From: Bacteroidetes bacterium UBA4414
GTDB taxonomy: Bacteria; Bacteroidota; Bacteroidia; Chitinophagales; Chitinophagaceae
Direction: 5' to 3'
Length of the DNA stretch: 64,000 bases
Assembly: GCA_002389765.1 (NCBI GenBank)
Contig: DGQM01000023.1
Location: 297,904 to 361,903 of the forward strand
Below the pieces are notes generated by a model, which worked only from the letters and a program-made list of their open reading frames with translations, was not told the origin of the DNA and searched no databases. Made by a program: the position numbers and the translations under genes. This document shows positions 33,400-42,567 of the stretch, in pieces; position 1 is the stretch's first letter, and each line of letters begins with the position of its first letter.

Positions 33400-33429
33400 T
33401 ACCATGTTATACTTTTACGTGGTATTTTT
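33400..33429 (+). terminator. Putative terminator of the glycan operon
   Basis: TACCATG pairs with CGTGGTA (one G-T pair) around an 11-base loop and is followed by TTTTT. It lies 62 bases after the flippase stop. Confidence 0.5.
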
Positions 33430-33574
33430 CAAAAAATTACATTACAAATAATAGCATGTCATAAAAATGCCATAATTTGTAAGCATATAGAGCCCAACAC
33501 TTTGTATAACAGATTGTGTCTATTTTTATTACCTGTTATCTTAGAGTTGCTTACCCCCTTGCATAATAATTTAT

Positions 33575-33593
33575 TACCGATTTAGCATCGGTA
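33575..33593 (+). promoter_or_regulatory. Leader hairpin just before the SprB-like gene
   Basis: TACCGAT pairs perfectly with ATCGGTA around TTAGC and ends 9 bases before the ATG at 33603. If that ATG is used, the hairpin covers the ribosome entry site and could control translation. No promoter of the usual form was found in the preceding 260 bases, which otherwise appear empty. Confidence 0.4.
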
Positions 33594-33602
33594 TGACAAA
33601 AC

Positions 33603-36600
33603 ATGCTTTTAATACTTATGACATCAATTCTATCTAGCTGCCGCAAACTAATGTTTCTGTTGTTTGCATTAATATTCAGTATTAATGCAAAAGCAACACA
33701 CATATATGGTGCAGACTTTTACTACACTTATGTGAGCGGTACTACCTATACCGTTACGCTGGTAGTATATGGCGACTGTAGCGGTAGCGCATTCAGCAGC
33801 CTCAGCAGTAGTACACCCACAGTTCAGTTATATAACGGCTCTACACTTGTCAACACACAAAACCTGATACTGCAGCCACCAACGGCAGGTGTAGAGGTAA
33901 CACCTGTATGTTCGGCACAGCTTAGCAATACCAATTGTGTTAGCAGCACGGGTACTATACCCGGCGTTATGAAGTTTGTATATCAAAGAAACTTTACGGT
34001 ATCTGGCACTTCAAATGCATGGAAATTTGTGTTTACCGGCGCTATGGGTACAACATCTGCAGGACGCAGTACATCCATTACCAACATTAGCAGTGGTACA
34101 GGTGGAGGCTCTATCATGGGGCTGGAAGCTACACTTGACAATACACTTGGTAGCAATTCTTCTCCGATATACACGACCATTCCTACACCATTTTTCTGCA
34201 TCAACGTCCCTGCAAATAACAATCCGGGTGCAGTAGATGCCAATGGCGACTTACTGTCTTATAATCTGGTACCGGGTATTACGGGTACAAGTGGTACCGT
34301 TGTGTATAACACAGGCTATTCTGCTACTGCTCCGTTAGCCGTATCTACAGGCTCTTTCAGCTTCAGCAGCACTACAGGTCAGTTGGCATTTACTCCAAAT
34401 CTTGTACAACGCTCTTTGGTTGTATTCAGGGTAGATGAGTACAGAGGTAGTACACTGGTAGGTAGCAGTATGCGCGAAATGACTTTTGTGGTATTGAACA
34501 ACTGTAACAATAATCCGCCAACAGGTAATATCTCCAACAATTCGGGCGGCAATATTACAGGTAGTGGTAAAATCATAACAATATGTAAGTCTGCTGGTAA
34601 TATAACCTTTAACATCAACCCAACAGATGCCGAGGGCGATGGCATTACAATGGTAGCCAGTGGTGTACCGGCAGGTGCTGTTTTCAATATCACAAATAAT
34701 GGCAGCGCGTCACCAACAGGTTCTTTCGCTTGGAATCTGTCTACTGCTACACCCGGCACTTACAATATGTTCATCAACTACAAAGATGATGGCTGCCCGC
34801 TTTCGAGCACACAAACGATTGCATATACATTGATAATACTTCCTGATCCCGGGGTATCATTCTCCCTCATATCTCCGGCTACCTGCTCTAAAAAAGCCCG
34901 TTTCAATGTTACACCATCCGGCACACCTTCGCCATGGACGATAACTATTAATCAAGGTTCTACTACAGTACACACCTTCACAGGTGTTACAGGAACACAA
35001 CTAGATAGCTTAGACCCGGGTACATACACTATCCGTATTACAAATAGCAATTCCTGCTTCAAGGATACTACCATCACACTTAGTCCGCCGCCAACCATTT
35101 ACCCTGTAGTATCTATGGTAAAACCTACTTGTTATGGTGGTAATAATGGTAGCATAACACTGAATGCAAGTGGTGGTGTTTCTCCTTTTACCTATGCACT
35201 GGGTAGTGGCACGTATAGCAGTACCAACGTCTTCACAGGCCTCAGTGCAGGTAGCTACACACTACACATAAAAGATGCATATGATTGTATAAAAGATACT
35301 ACAGTACAACTGCAGGATCCGTTGCAAATAGCATTGAGCATTGTGCCATCAAGGCCAAAATGTAACTACTACAGTAGTGGTGCAATTACCGTTACTGCAT
35401 CAAACGGTACACCATCATATCAATATGCTTTAGGCAGCGGGTCGTTCAGCAGTACAAATACGTTTTCTGGATTGTTTTCGGGTACGTATGTAATACATGT
35501 AAAAGATGCAAACGGCTGTCTCAGAGACTCTACTTATCAATTAATTGACTCAATCAGTATTCATGCTACTGCTATTGTTACCAATGTACTATGTTATGGC
35601 GATACTACGGGTGTCATAACACTTATAGGTAATAGTGGTACATCACCGTATGTCTTCCGCTTGGGTACGGGTAGCTTTGTCACATCAGGCGTCTTTACCC
35701 CATTGCCGGCAGGTGTTCATAATTTTAGGGTAAAAGATGCTGACAGTTGCTATTTGGATACAGCAGTTACTATTACACAACCTAATAGAATAACCAGTGT
35801 TTCCAGCATTGCAAATGTTACATGTTTCGGACTTAGCAACGGTGCGGTAACCATTACAGCATCAGGTGGCGTATCTCCTTACGACTATGCAATAGGAAGC
35901 GGCACATTCAGCACTACCAATACATTCTCTGGCCTCGCAGCGGGCAATTATACATTGCATATTAAAGATGCCAATGGATGTCTGAAGGATACGATTATTA
36001 CTGTAACACAACCGGCAGTGCTGGCAATCAGTAATATACAGATAACCGAGCCTGTTTGTAATGGCGATATTAATGGCTTCATTACCATTACAGGTACTGG
36101 CGGTACTACTTCCTATTCTTATGCTATTAACACCAGCCCTTATGTGGGTTCGCCAACATTCAGCGGGCTTGCTGCCGGCACTTATACCCTGCATCTGAAG
36201 GACGCCAACAATTGCCAGGTAGATAGTGTGGTTACTATGGGGCAACCAACTAAAATAATCCCAACACTGCAGGTAAAACAATCTACTTGCTTCCCATTGA
36301 ATGATGGGCGTGTTATTGTTACAGCCACCGGCGGTGTACCAACATATGTTTATGCCGTTGGTGCAGGTAGCTATTCATCATCCAATACATTTACTCCATT
36401 AGCAGCCGGTACTTATACTTTCCATATAAGAGACACAAGGCTTTGTATAAAAGATACTACCATCAATATTATAGACTCAACTGTTGTAAATGCTACTTAC
36501 AATATCAGTAATGTAAAATGCTTTAGCGATAGTACAGGTTCTATCACGGTAAATACCACAAGTGGTAAAAGTCCGTTTACGTATTCCATTAACGCAAACC

Positions 36601-38168
36601 CTTATGGCACATCTTCAGTTTTCAATAAACTGATTGTGGGTAGCTATATCATCAGCATCAAAGACAACCTGGGTTGTAAAAAAGATACAACCCTTCCAAT
36701 CACAGAACCTACGGCTTTGCAGGTATTTGTTCTCTCTGTAACACAACCTAAATGTTATGGTTTCTCAAATGGCGGTGTTAGTCTTTTTGGTATTGGCGGT
36801 ACAACACCATATAGCTACGCTATAGACGCGGGCCCGTATGGCACCAGTGGCAATTTCAATGCATTGAAAGCAGGTACCTATACATTCCATATAAAAGATG
36901 CCAACAACTGTATAAAAGATACTGTAATAACGGTAACACAACCGGACAGGCTTGCTTTCCAAAATGTAGTAATCAATAATGTGCTGTGTCACGGAGATAC
37001 ATCAGGCAGTGTTGTTATGACAGGTATCGGTGGTATAGCACCGCTGGTATATGCGGCAGATAATACGCCATATGATAGTAACCCAACACGCACCGGATTG
37101 AATGCCGGATATCACATCATTCGTGTAAAGGATGCTAATAATTGCTATCTGGACTCTGTAATAACGCTTACTGAACCTACCAAACTGGTATTGGGCGTAA
37201 CATCTATAACACCGCCTACCTGCGATGGATATGCAGACGGCAGCATTACCATGAATGCTAATGGTGGCGTTAGCCCATACACATTCACAGCAAGCAATGG
37301 TTCGCAATCATCAAATGGTACTATTAATAGCCTAAAGGCAGGTAACTATACATTTACGGTAAAAGACGGTAATAATTGTACGGTAGACACAAATATCATG
37401 CTCAGTGGTTATCCTGCTATCAACATTGATACATTAAACGTATTTAAAGTAACCTGTAATGGCCTGAGCGACGGTAAAATTCTGATGAAAGTGAGTGGTG
37501 GTATTCCACCGCTTATGTACCAACTGGAAAGCAGAACACCTGTTACAGTCAGTGCATTTTACGACCTCATCGCAGGTAGTTACAAAATCCGCATTATTGA
37601 CGATAAAAACTGTTTCAAAGACACTGCGGTAAGGATGGAACAACCTGATAAACTGGTTACAAAACTTACAGTAATGCCTAATGACTGTGAAGGTTATGAT
37701 AATGATGGTATGGTAAAAGCAGAAGTAACAGGTGGTACAAAACCATATAAATACCTTTGGAGTGCTGCAAATGCCACGAACAAAGAAGCACTGACAGGTA
37801 TTGCGAACGGACCATACAAGGTAAAAATAGTAGACTCCAACAGCTGTGCAGACTCTGCAGCTGCAGTTGTAGCATATGACAATTGCTGCAAGGTGTTTAT
37901 TCCTGATGCTTTTTCACCAAACGGGGATGGCAGAAATGATAAAGCTAAAATCCTCTATAAAGGTGATTTCACATTGGAAAAGTTTGCGATATTCAACCGC
38001 TTCGGGCAAAAGGTATTTGAAACAAATATCATTACAGATGGCTGGGATGGCAAGTTTAATGGCCAGTTGCAAGACCTTGGTACATTTAATTATTATGTGA
38101 AGGGTATTTGTGGTAATGGTGGTACCAAAGAAGTAGAGTTTAAAGGCAATGTAACACTTCTTAAATAA
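33603..38168 (+). CDS. Giant SprB-repeat surface protein with gliding-type C-terminal domain
   Basis: A 1521-residue cell-surface protein. After a signal peptide (cleavage likely before ATHIYG) comes an N-terminal beta domain of about 300 residues of the ATHIxG type found on Bacteroidota adhesins, then a cadherin-like/PKD-like region (about 300-415). About 13 repeats of some 75 residues of the SprB type follow, each with a C-G-NG-ITxxxxGG opening and an AGxYTxHIKDxxxC close. It ends in a type B (gliding-associated) sorting domain, IPDAFSPNGDGRNDKAKI...GWDGKFNG. SprB is the mobile adhesin of gliding Flavobacterium. Starts at 33618 or 33651 are also possible. Confidence 0.9.
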   Translation: MLLILMTSILSSCRKLMFLLFALIFSINAKATHIYGADFYYTYVSGTTYTVTLVVYGDCSGSAFSSLSSSTPTVQLYNGSTLVNTQNLILQPPTAGVEVTPVCSAQLSNTNCVSSTGTIPGVMKFVYQRNFTVSGTSNAWKFVFTGAMGTTSAGRSTSITNISSGTGGGSIMGLEATLDNTLGSNSSPIYTTIPTPFFCINVPANNNPGAVDANGDLLSYNLVPGITGTSGTVVYNTGYSATAPLAVSTGSFSFSSTTGQLAFTPNLVQRSLVVFRVDEYRGSTLVGSSMREMTFVVLNNCNNNPPTGNISNNSGGNITGSGKIITICKSAGNITFNINPTDAEGDGITMVASGVPAGAVFNITNNGSASPTGSFAWNLSTATPGTYNMFINYKDDGCPLSSTQTIAYTLIILPDPGVSFSLISPATCSKKARFNVTPSGTPSPWTITINQGSTTVHTFTGVTGTQLDSLDPGTYTIRITNSNSCFKDTTITLSPPPTIYPVVSMVKPTCYGGNNGSITLNASGGVSPFTYALGSGTYSSTNVFTGLSAGSYTLHIKDAYDCIKDTTVQLQDPLQIALSIVPSRPKCNYYSSGAITVTASNGTPSYQYALGSGSFSSTNTFSGLFSGTYVIHVKDANGCLRDSTYQLIDSISIHATAIVTNVLCYGDTTGVITLIGNSGTSPYVFRLGTGSFVTSGVFTPLPAGVHNFRVKDADSCYLDTAVTITQPNRITSVSSIANVTCFGLSNGAVTITASGGVSPYDYAIGSGTFSTTNTFSGLAAGNYTLHIKDANGCLKDTIITVTQPAVLAISNIQITEPVCNGDINGFITITGTGGTTSYSYAINTSPYVGSPTFSGLAAGTYTLHLKDANNCQVDSVVTMGQPTKIIPTLQVKQSTCFPLNDGRVIVTATGGVPTYVYAVGAGSYSSSNTFTPLAAGTYTFHIRDTRLCIKDTTINIIDSTVVNATYNISNVKCFSDSTGSITVNTTSGKSPFTYSINANPYGTSSVFNKLIVGSYIISIKDNLGCKKDTTLPITEPTALQVFVLSVTQPKCYGFSNGGVSLFGIGGTTPYSYAIDAGPYGTSGNFNALKAGTYTFHIKDANNCIKDTVITVTQPDRLAFQNVVINNVLCHGDTSGSVVMTGIGGIAPLVYAADNTPYDSNPTRTGLNAGYHIIRVKDANNCYLDSVITLTEPTKLVLGVTSITPPTCDGYADGSITMNANGGVSPYTFTASNGSQSSNGTINSLKAGNYTFTVKDGNNCTVDTNIMLSGYPAINIDTLNVFKVTCNGLSDGKILMKVSGGIPPLMYQLESRTPVTVSAFYDLIAGSYKIRIIDDKNCFKDTAVRMEQPDKLVTKLTVMPNDCEGYDNDGMVKAEVTGGTKPYKYLWSAANATNKEALTGIANGPYKVKIVDSNSCADSAAAVVAYDNCCKVFIPDAFSPNGDGRNDKAKILYKGDFTLEKFAIFNRFGQKVFETNIITDGWDGKFNGQLQDLGTFNYYVKGICGNGGTKEVEFKGNVTLLK

Positions 38169-38203
38169 TCGCCATCTGACATAATAGATAATATTTTTAA
38201 ATA

Positions 38204-38248
38204 AAAGGGGGCAAATACTGGTGTAAAACCTTATTTTTGCCCCCCTTT
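38204..38248 (+). terminator. Terminator of the SprB-like gene
   Basis: AAAGGGGGCAAATA pairs, with small bulges, with TATTTTTGCCCCCCTTT. The right arm contains TATTTTTG (38232-38239), which also fits a -7 promoter element for the next gene. Confidence 0.75.
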
Positions 38249-38261
38249 CTATTAATAAATT

Positions 38262-38831
38262 ATGGACTACAGAGAAATAGTTGCAGTAACCGGCATCGGC
38301 GGTTTGTTTCATTTGATTGCTACTAAAAGCGATGGTGCTATAGTACGCAACCTTGCAGATAAGAGCACGAAATTCATTTCTGCACGTCTGCACAATGTTA
38401 CCCCACTGGAAAGCATTGAGGTATATACAACAGGCGATAATGTGCGTCTGCACGAGGTTTTTCAGAAAATGAAAGACCAGGAAAACAGCATTAAACCTGT
38501 AGATACAAAATCTGCAGATAACAATAGCATTAAGGGTTATTTCAAAAGCATCTTCCCTGAGTTTGACGAAGAACGTGTGTACGTTAGCGACATGAAGAAA
38601 ATGCTGAAATGGTTTGAAATTCTGAAGGCGAATGACCTGCTGAATTTTGAATACCTGAACGCACCTGCTGAAGAAGAAGCTGCACCGGTAGCTGAAACTG
38701 TGGCTGTAGCAGAAGAAGTTGCTGAAGAAAAACCTGCTAAAAAATCTCGTGCTAAGAAAGCTGCAGAACCTACAGCTGAAGGCGAAGAAAAGCCAAAAAA
38801 AAAAGCGGCTAAAAAGAAAACTGAAGAATAA
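38262..38831 (+). CDS. DUF5606 protein with basic Lys/Ala-rich tail
   Basis: The first 140 residues (DYREIVAVTGIGGLFHLIATK...) form a DUF5606 domain, known only in Bacteroidota and without a proven role. An acidic Glu/Ala linker (about 143-163) is followed by a tail rich in Lys and Ala (KKSRAKKAAEP, KPKKKAAKKKTEE), like histone H1 or HU-type tails, which suggests nucleic-acid contact (inference). It is a single gene, closed by a strong terminator. Confidence 0.85.
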   Translation: MDYREIVAVTGIGGLFHLIATKSDGAIVRNLADKSTKFISARLHNVTPLESIEVYTTGDNVRLHEVFQKMKDQENSIKPVDTKSADNNSIKGYFKSIFPEFDEERVYVSDMKKMLKWFEILKANDLLNFEYLNAPAEEEAAPVAETVAVAEEVAEEKPAKKSRAKKAAEPTAEGEEKPKKKAAKKKTEE

Positions 38832-38854
38832 TACCTTAGGGTACTAAAATATAC

Positions 38855-38885
38855 TGGCTGACCATGTTGATGGTCAGCCATTTTT
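38855..38885 (+). terminator. Strong terminator after the DUF5606 gene
   Basis: TGGCTGACCAT pairs perfectly over 11 bases with ATGGTCAGCCA around GTTG and is followed by TTTTTAT. An in-frame ATG of the next gene at 38864 lies in this stem and is therefore not its start. Confidence 0.9.
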
Positions 38886-38911
38886 ATAATCGTCTTACCA
38901 GATACAAAATA

Positions 38912-38919
38912 TATATTTG
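38912..38919 (+). promoter_or_regulatory. Possible -7 element of the GHL10 gene
   Basis: TATATTTG matches TAnnTTTG 37 bases before the ATG. No clear -33 TTG at 18-20 bases. Confidence 0.35.
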
Positions 38920-38956
38920 TATCTTACTAATCTGCGCATCCGTTACAATCTATACA

Positions 38957-40447
38957 ATGAGGATATACCATAGCTTGCTGTTAGCAGCTTTGTTATTTAC
39001 ATATACATCCATGGCACAATCTCCTAAAAGAGAATTCAGAGCTGCATGGATAGCTACCGTTTCTAATATAGACTGGCCATCAAAACCGGGGCTACCTTCT
39101 ACCCAACAACAACAGGAGTTTATTTATCGGCTCAACGAATTGGAAAAACTAGGCTGCAATGCAGTTATAGTACAGGTGCGCCCGGCATCAGATGCATTCT
39201 ACCCCAGTAATGAAGAACCGTGGAGCAGATACCTGACCGGCAGGCAGGGACAACCCCCTTTCCCATATTATGATCCACTGAAATTCATGATTGAAGAAGC
39301 GCACAAGCGCAATATGGAATTTCATGCATGGTTCAATCCATTCCGTGCACTTACAGACAGCAAAAAGAATCCGAATCCAAGTACTCATGTAACATTCAAA
39401 CATCCCGACTGGATCATCAGCTATGGTGGCAAGTCTTATATAGACCCCGGTGTACCCGAAGCAAGAGAATATGTTACATCTGTTATTATGGATGTAGTAA
39501 AGCGTTATGACGTAGATGCCATACACCTCGACGATTACTTTTACCCATACCGTATAGCAGGGCAGGAATTTGGCGACGGCCGCTCCTATAGCCGCTTTGG
39601 TAGTGGTATAAGCAAAGACGACTGGCGCAGGAATAACGTAAACCTTTTTGTATCGGTACTAAATACCAACATCAAGCAGGCAAAGCCTTATGTAAAATTC
39701 GGCATCAGCCCGTTTGGTGTATGGCGCAATGCATCTAAAGACCCCGAAGGCTCACCTACCCGTGGCGGGCAAACCTGCTACGACGATTTGTATGCCGATG
39801 TGCTGCAATGGATGCGTAAAGGTTGGGTAGACTATGTATTGCCACAGTTGTACTGGGAGCACTACCACCGTGCGGCGGCTTTTGATGTGCTATTGCCGTG
39901 GTGGGAAGCGCATAGTTATGGCAGGCATATATACTATGGTCTCGGCGTATACCGTATGGTTGGTGCAAGCAAAGGCCCTTGGGTAGGTACACGTGAGTTG
40001 CTATGGCAAATGCAGGATATCAGACGTACTGCACAGAATCCTAGCCATGTGTTCTACAGTGCCTCCATCTTCGACAAGTTGACTATACCTGTAAAAGACA
40101 GTGTTATCAGTCATAACAGGTATTACGCCTTTCCACCTGTAATGAAGTGGCTTGATACCACTGCACCTGCAGCACCAATGGTAAAGGCAGTGCCGTCAAA
40201 CGAGGGTACATTACTGCAATGGAGCCATGGAAGCAAGGAAAAACTGCGCTACGCAGTATACCGTTTTGTAAACGGAGAGCCTGTAAATACAAATAACGCT
40301 GAAAAAATAATATCTGTACTGCACGAAAAGGAATACTTGGATGCAAATGCCAACAAGTATAAAAAATGTACTTATGTGGTAACTGCACTGGACAGGCTCT
40401 GGAACGAAAGTAAAGGCAATATACCGGTAGAGGTAAACATTAAATAA
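38957..40447 (+). CDS. Secreted GHL10 (DUF187) family glycoside hydrolase-like protein
   Basis: A 496-residue exported protein with a signal peptide ending TSMAQ (about 21). The GHL10 catalytic-type (beta/alpha)8 region begins REFRAAWIATVSNIDWPSK (about 25-43) and includes QVRPASDAFYPS, FHAWFNPFRA, AIHLDDYFYPY (likely acid residues) and VDYVLPQLYWEHY. A fibronectin-III-like C-terminal domain follows from about 405. Members are thought to act on cell-wall or surface glycans; exact chemistry is not settled. The start at 38957 is chosen because the earlier frame overlaps a terminator. Confidence 0.88.
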   Translation: MRIYHSLLLAALLFTYTSMAQSPKREFRAAWIATVSNIDWPSKPGLPSTQQQQEFIYRLNELEKLGCNAVIVQVRPASDAFYPSNEEPWSRYLTGRQGQPPFPYYDPLKFMIEEAHKRNMEFHAWFNPFRALTDSKKNPNPSTHVTFKHPDWIISYGGKSYIDPGVPEAREYVTSVIMDVVKRYDVDAIHLDDYFYPYRIAGQEFGDGRSYSRFGSGISKDDWRRNNVNLFVSVLNTNIKQAKPYVKFGISPFGVWRNASKDPEGSPTRGGQTCYDDLYADVLQWMRKGWVDYVLPQLYWEHYHRAAAFDVLLPWWEAHSYGRHIYYGLGVYRMVGASKGPWVGTRELLWQMQDIRRTAQNPSHVFYSASIFDKLTIPVKDSVISHNRYYAFPPVMKWLDTTAPAAPMVKAVPSNEGTLLQWSHGSKEKLRYAVYRFVNGEPVNTNNAEKIISVLHEKEYLDANANKYKKCTYVVTALDRLWNESKGNIPVEVNIK

Positions 40448-40523
40448 TTTAATAAGCCCGACAGTAGCAATTTTAAAATCTGTTTTTGTATCTTCAACTT
40501 TCGTTAAAATCTAATTTTAATAC

Positions 40524-40952
40524 ATGAAATCAGCTTGGATCGGTAAAGCGCTACTTTCTTCAGCACTCGTGCTGACTTTGTTCGCTTGCAAGGATAAGAC
40601 ACAATCAACAACACCTGCTCCTGTTTATGTTGCAGGCAAAGGTGGTATGGCTACTATGCGTGTAGTAATGCAAAACAGTGGTCTGAATGTTGATAGCGGT
40701 TGGGTTTATGTAAAGTATAATGCCAGCGTTACACCTGTTGGAAATAAATACGACGACTCTACATTGGTAATACATGTAGACGGCGTACCAATGGCCATTT
40801 TTACCAATCTGAAAGTGGGTGATTATTTCTTTATGGGTAAAGGCTGGGATATTATACGTTCTCAAACAGTATTTGGTACAAGGCCATTTACAATAGATAA
40901 ATCTGCTGAATACGGTACCAGCTACCTGTATCTGCAAACTGCAAAACAGTAA
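40524..40952 (+). CDS. Lipoprotein of unknown function
   Basis: A 142-residue protein with a type II signal peptide; lipobox LFAC puts the lipidated Cys at residue 22. The rest is a small beta-rich domain with no motif that I recognise (MRVVMQNSGLNVDSGWVYVKYN...). It forms a single-gene unit followed by a strong terminator. Confidence 0.75.
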   Translation: MKSAWIGKALLSSALVLTLFACKDKTQSTTPAPVYVAGKGGMATMRVVMQNSGLNVDSGWVYVKYNASVTPVGNKYDDSTLVIHVDGVPMAIFTNLKVGDYFFMGKGWDIIRSQTVFGTRPFTIDKSAEYGTSYLYLQTAKQ

Positions 40953-40975
40953 TTATCAACTCTTTATAACATAGT

Positions 40976-41004
40976 AAAGCCTCTCTTTCTGAGAGGCTTT
41001 TTTA
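40976..41004 (+). terminator. Terminator after the lipoprotein gene
   Basis: AAAGCCTCTC pairs perfectly with GAGAGGCTTT around TTTCT and runs into a T tract. Confidence 0.9.
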
Positions 41005-41054
41005 GTATGTTAATAACATGTGTATTTTTTACACTGCCTTAACACACCCTACTG

Positions 41055-41083
41055 TTGACTGGCACTATTATTTGTTAACTTTG
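41055..41083 (+). promoter_or_regulatory. Promoter of the TPR gene
   Basis: TTG (41055-41057), 18 bases, then TAACTTTG (41076-41083), matching the Bacteroidota promoter consensus. The start codon is only 17 bases downstream, so the leader must be very short. Confidence 0.65.
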
Positions 41084-41100
41084 GTATAAACACAGTTGCT

Positions 41101-42519
41101 ATGTTTGAAGATGATGATTTTTTAGATGATGAAATGGACTCGCTGGACGAACTGCTGCAACGTTACGAAGAGGTGAAGAAGGGCGAATCATCTACCATAC
41201 TTGACGAAGATGATTTTGAGCGGGTGATAGAATTTTACTTCCAGAACAGTAATGAAGAGCAGGCACTATTGGCTTGCGATATTGCCGGTACATACTATCC
41301 TTTTTCTGCATCCATAATGCTGCTGCGTGCAGAGATTCTGACGCAGGCACAGAAATACGGACAGGCGCTGAAAGTGCTTGACGAAGTGGAAGAAAGCGAC
41401 CCTAAAAACCTTGACGCAACACTGTTGCGTTCTGATATATTGCTTGGCCAGTTCAAATACGATCAGGCTGCAATGTGGTTGGAGCAAAAGTCGGCCGAGT
41501 TTAATGGCAGAGATAAGATAGAAATATTGCTGGAGCTGTCTGATGTGTACGATGAATGTGAAGAGTTTGATGCTGTATTTGATACACTGAAGCGTGTTAT
41601 AAAAATAGATAAACGCAATGAAGAAGCATTGCAGAAAATCTGCTTTTGGGCAGACTTTACAAAACGTCTTGAAGAGAGCGTAACACTACATACACAACTT
41701 ACAGAAGAAGATCCATTCAATGCACTCGCTTGGTTCAATCTGGGCGCAGCGTATCAGGGATTGAAGCTGTATGAAAAATCGATAGACGCATACGAGTATT
41801 GTGTAGCCATAGATGAGAAATTTGAATTTGCATATCGCAATATGGCCGATGCATTTATGCGCATGAAGTGGTATGACAAAGCTATAGAAGTACTGGAAAA
41901 ACACCTGGAGATAGCAAAGCCTGAAGATGTAATCTTTGAAGCGATGGGCTATTGCTGGGAGAAACAAAAGAACTATCAGCGTGCACGTCACTTCTACCGT
42001 CAGGCTTCACAGCTGAGCCCAGAAGATGATACCATCTTCTACAAAATAGGTGAAACCTATGCACGCGAAAAACAATGGGAGAAAGCCGTAAAATCTTATT
42101 CTGTTGCGCTGCATCTTGATAAAGACAATGCTGCTTACTGCATGGCAATCGGCAATTGCCTGATGGAAATGGATGCAAAAAGTGAAGCGCTTGTATGCTA
42201 CCTGAATGCCGTGCGCCTGAAACCCGGTAATAAGAGCACATGGGTTGCACTCATCAAAGGTTTGTATGCATCGGGCTATTACGATGAGGGGCTTACACAA
42301 CTGGAAGTAGCACGTGACCATTGTGGTGATAAACCCGACTTCTACTACTACCACGCCGCACTATTGCTGGAACTTGGTAAGAGTAAGGAAGCCATGCTGC
42401 AACTGGAAAAAGGATTAAAAGGTTCGTTGGCAAAACTGAAAGTGTTTACAGAACTGAACCCCGAATACCTGCGGCGCAGCTCTGTTACAGACCTGATAAG
42501 CAAATACAAAAAGAAATAA
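41101..42519 (+). CDS. Tetratricopeptide repeat protein
   Basis: A cytoplasmic (no signal peptide) 472-residue protein. A very acidic N-terminus (FEDDDFLDDEMDSLDE) is followed by about ten TPR units, for example ALAWFNLGAAYQGLKLYEKSIDAYEYCVAID and ATFYKIGETYAREKQWEKAVKSYSVALHLD-type repeats. TPR arrays hold protein complexes together; the partner is not known. It has its own promoter and shares a two-way terminator with korA. Confidence 0.9.
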   Translation: MFEDDDFLDDEMDSLDELLQRYEEVKKGESSTILDEDDFERVIEFYFQNSNEEQALLACDIAGTYYPFSASIMLLRAEILTQAQKYGQALKVLDEVEESDPKNLDATLLRSDILLGQFKYDQAAMWLEQKSAEFNGRDKIEILLELSDVYDECEEFDAVFDTLKRVIKIDKRNEEALQKICFWADFTKRLEESVTLHTQLTEEDPFNALAWFNLGAAYQGLKLYEKSIDAYEYCVAIDEKFEFAYRNMADAFMRMKWYDKAIEVLEKHLEIAKPEDVIFEAMGYCWEKQKNYQRARHFYRQASQLSPEDDTIFYKIGETYAREKQWEKAVKSYSVALHLDKDNAAYCMAIGNCLMEMDAKSEALVCYLNAVRLKPGNKSTWVALIKGLYASGYYDEGLTQLEVARDHCGDKPDFYYYHAALLLELGKSKEAMLQLEKGLKGSLAKLKVFTELNPEYLRRSSVTDLISKYKKK

Positions 42520-42547
42520 AAAGAGCCCCGAAGTATCGGGGCTCTTT
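42520..42547. terminator. Bidirectional terminator between the TPR gene and korA
   Basis: AAAGAGCCCCGA pairs perfectly over 12 bases with TCGGGGCTCTTT around AGTA. A and T runs on both sides let it serve both converging genes. Confidence 0.9.
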
Positions 42548-42567
42548 CAATATATTACTACCTGTTA

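Noticed and set aside
33603..38168. The tandem repeats as a recent DNA satellite
   Set aside because: The repeats are protein-level SprB-type units with diverged DNA, not near-identical copies.
38864..38956. ATG at 38864 as the GHL10 protein start
   Set aside because: It lies within the terminator at 38855-38885, and the signal peptide begins at 38957.
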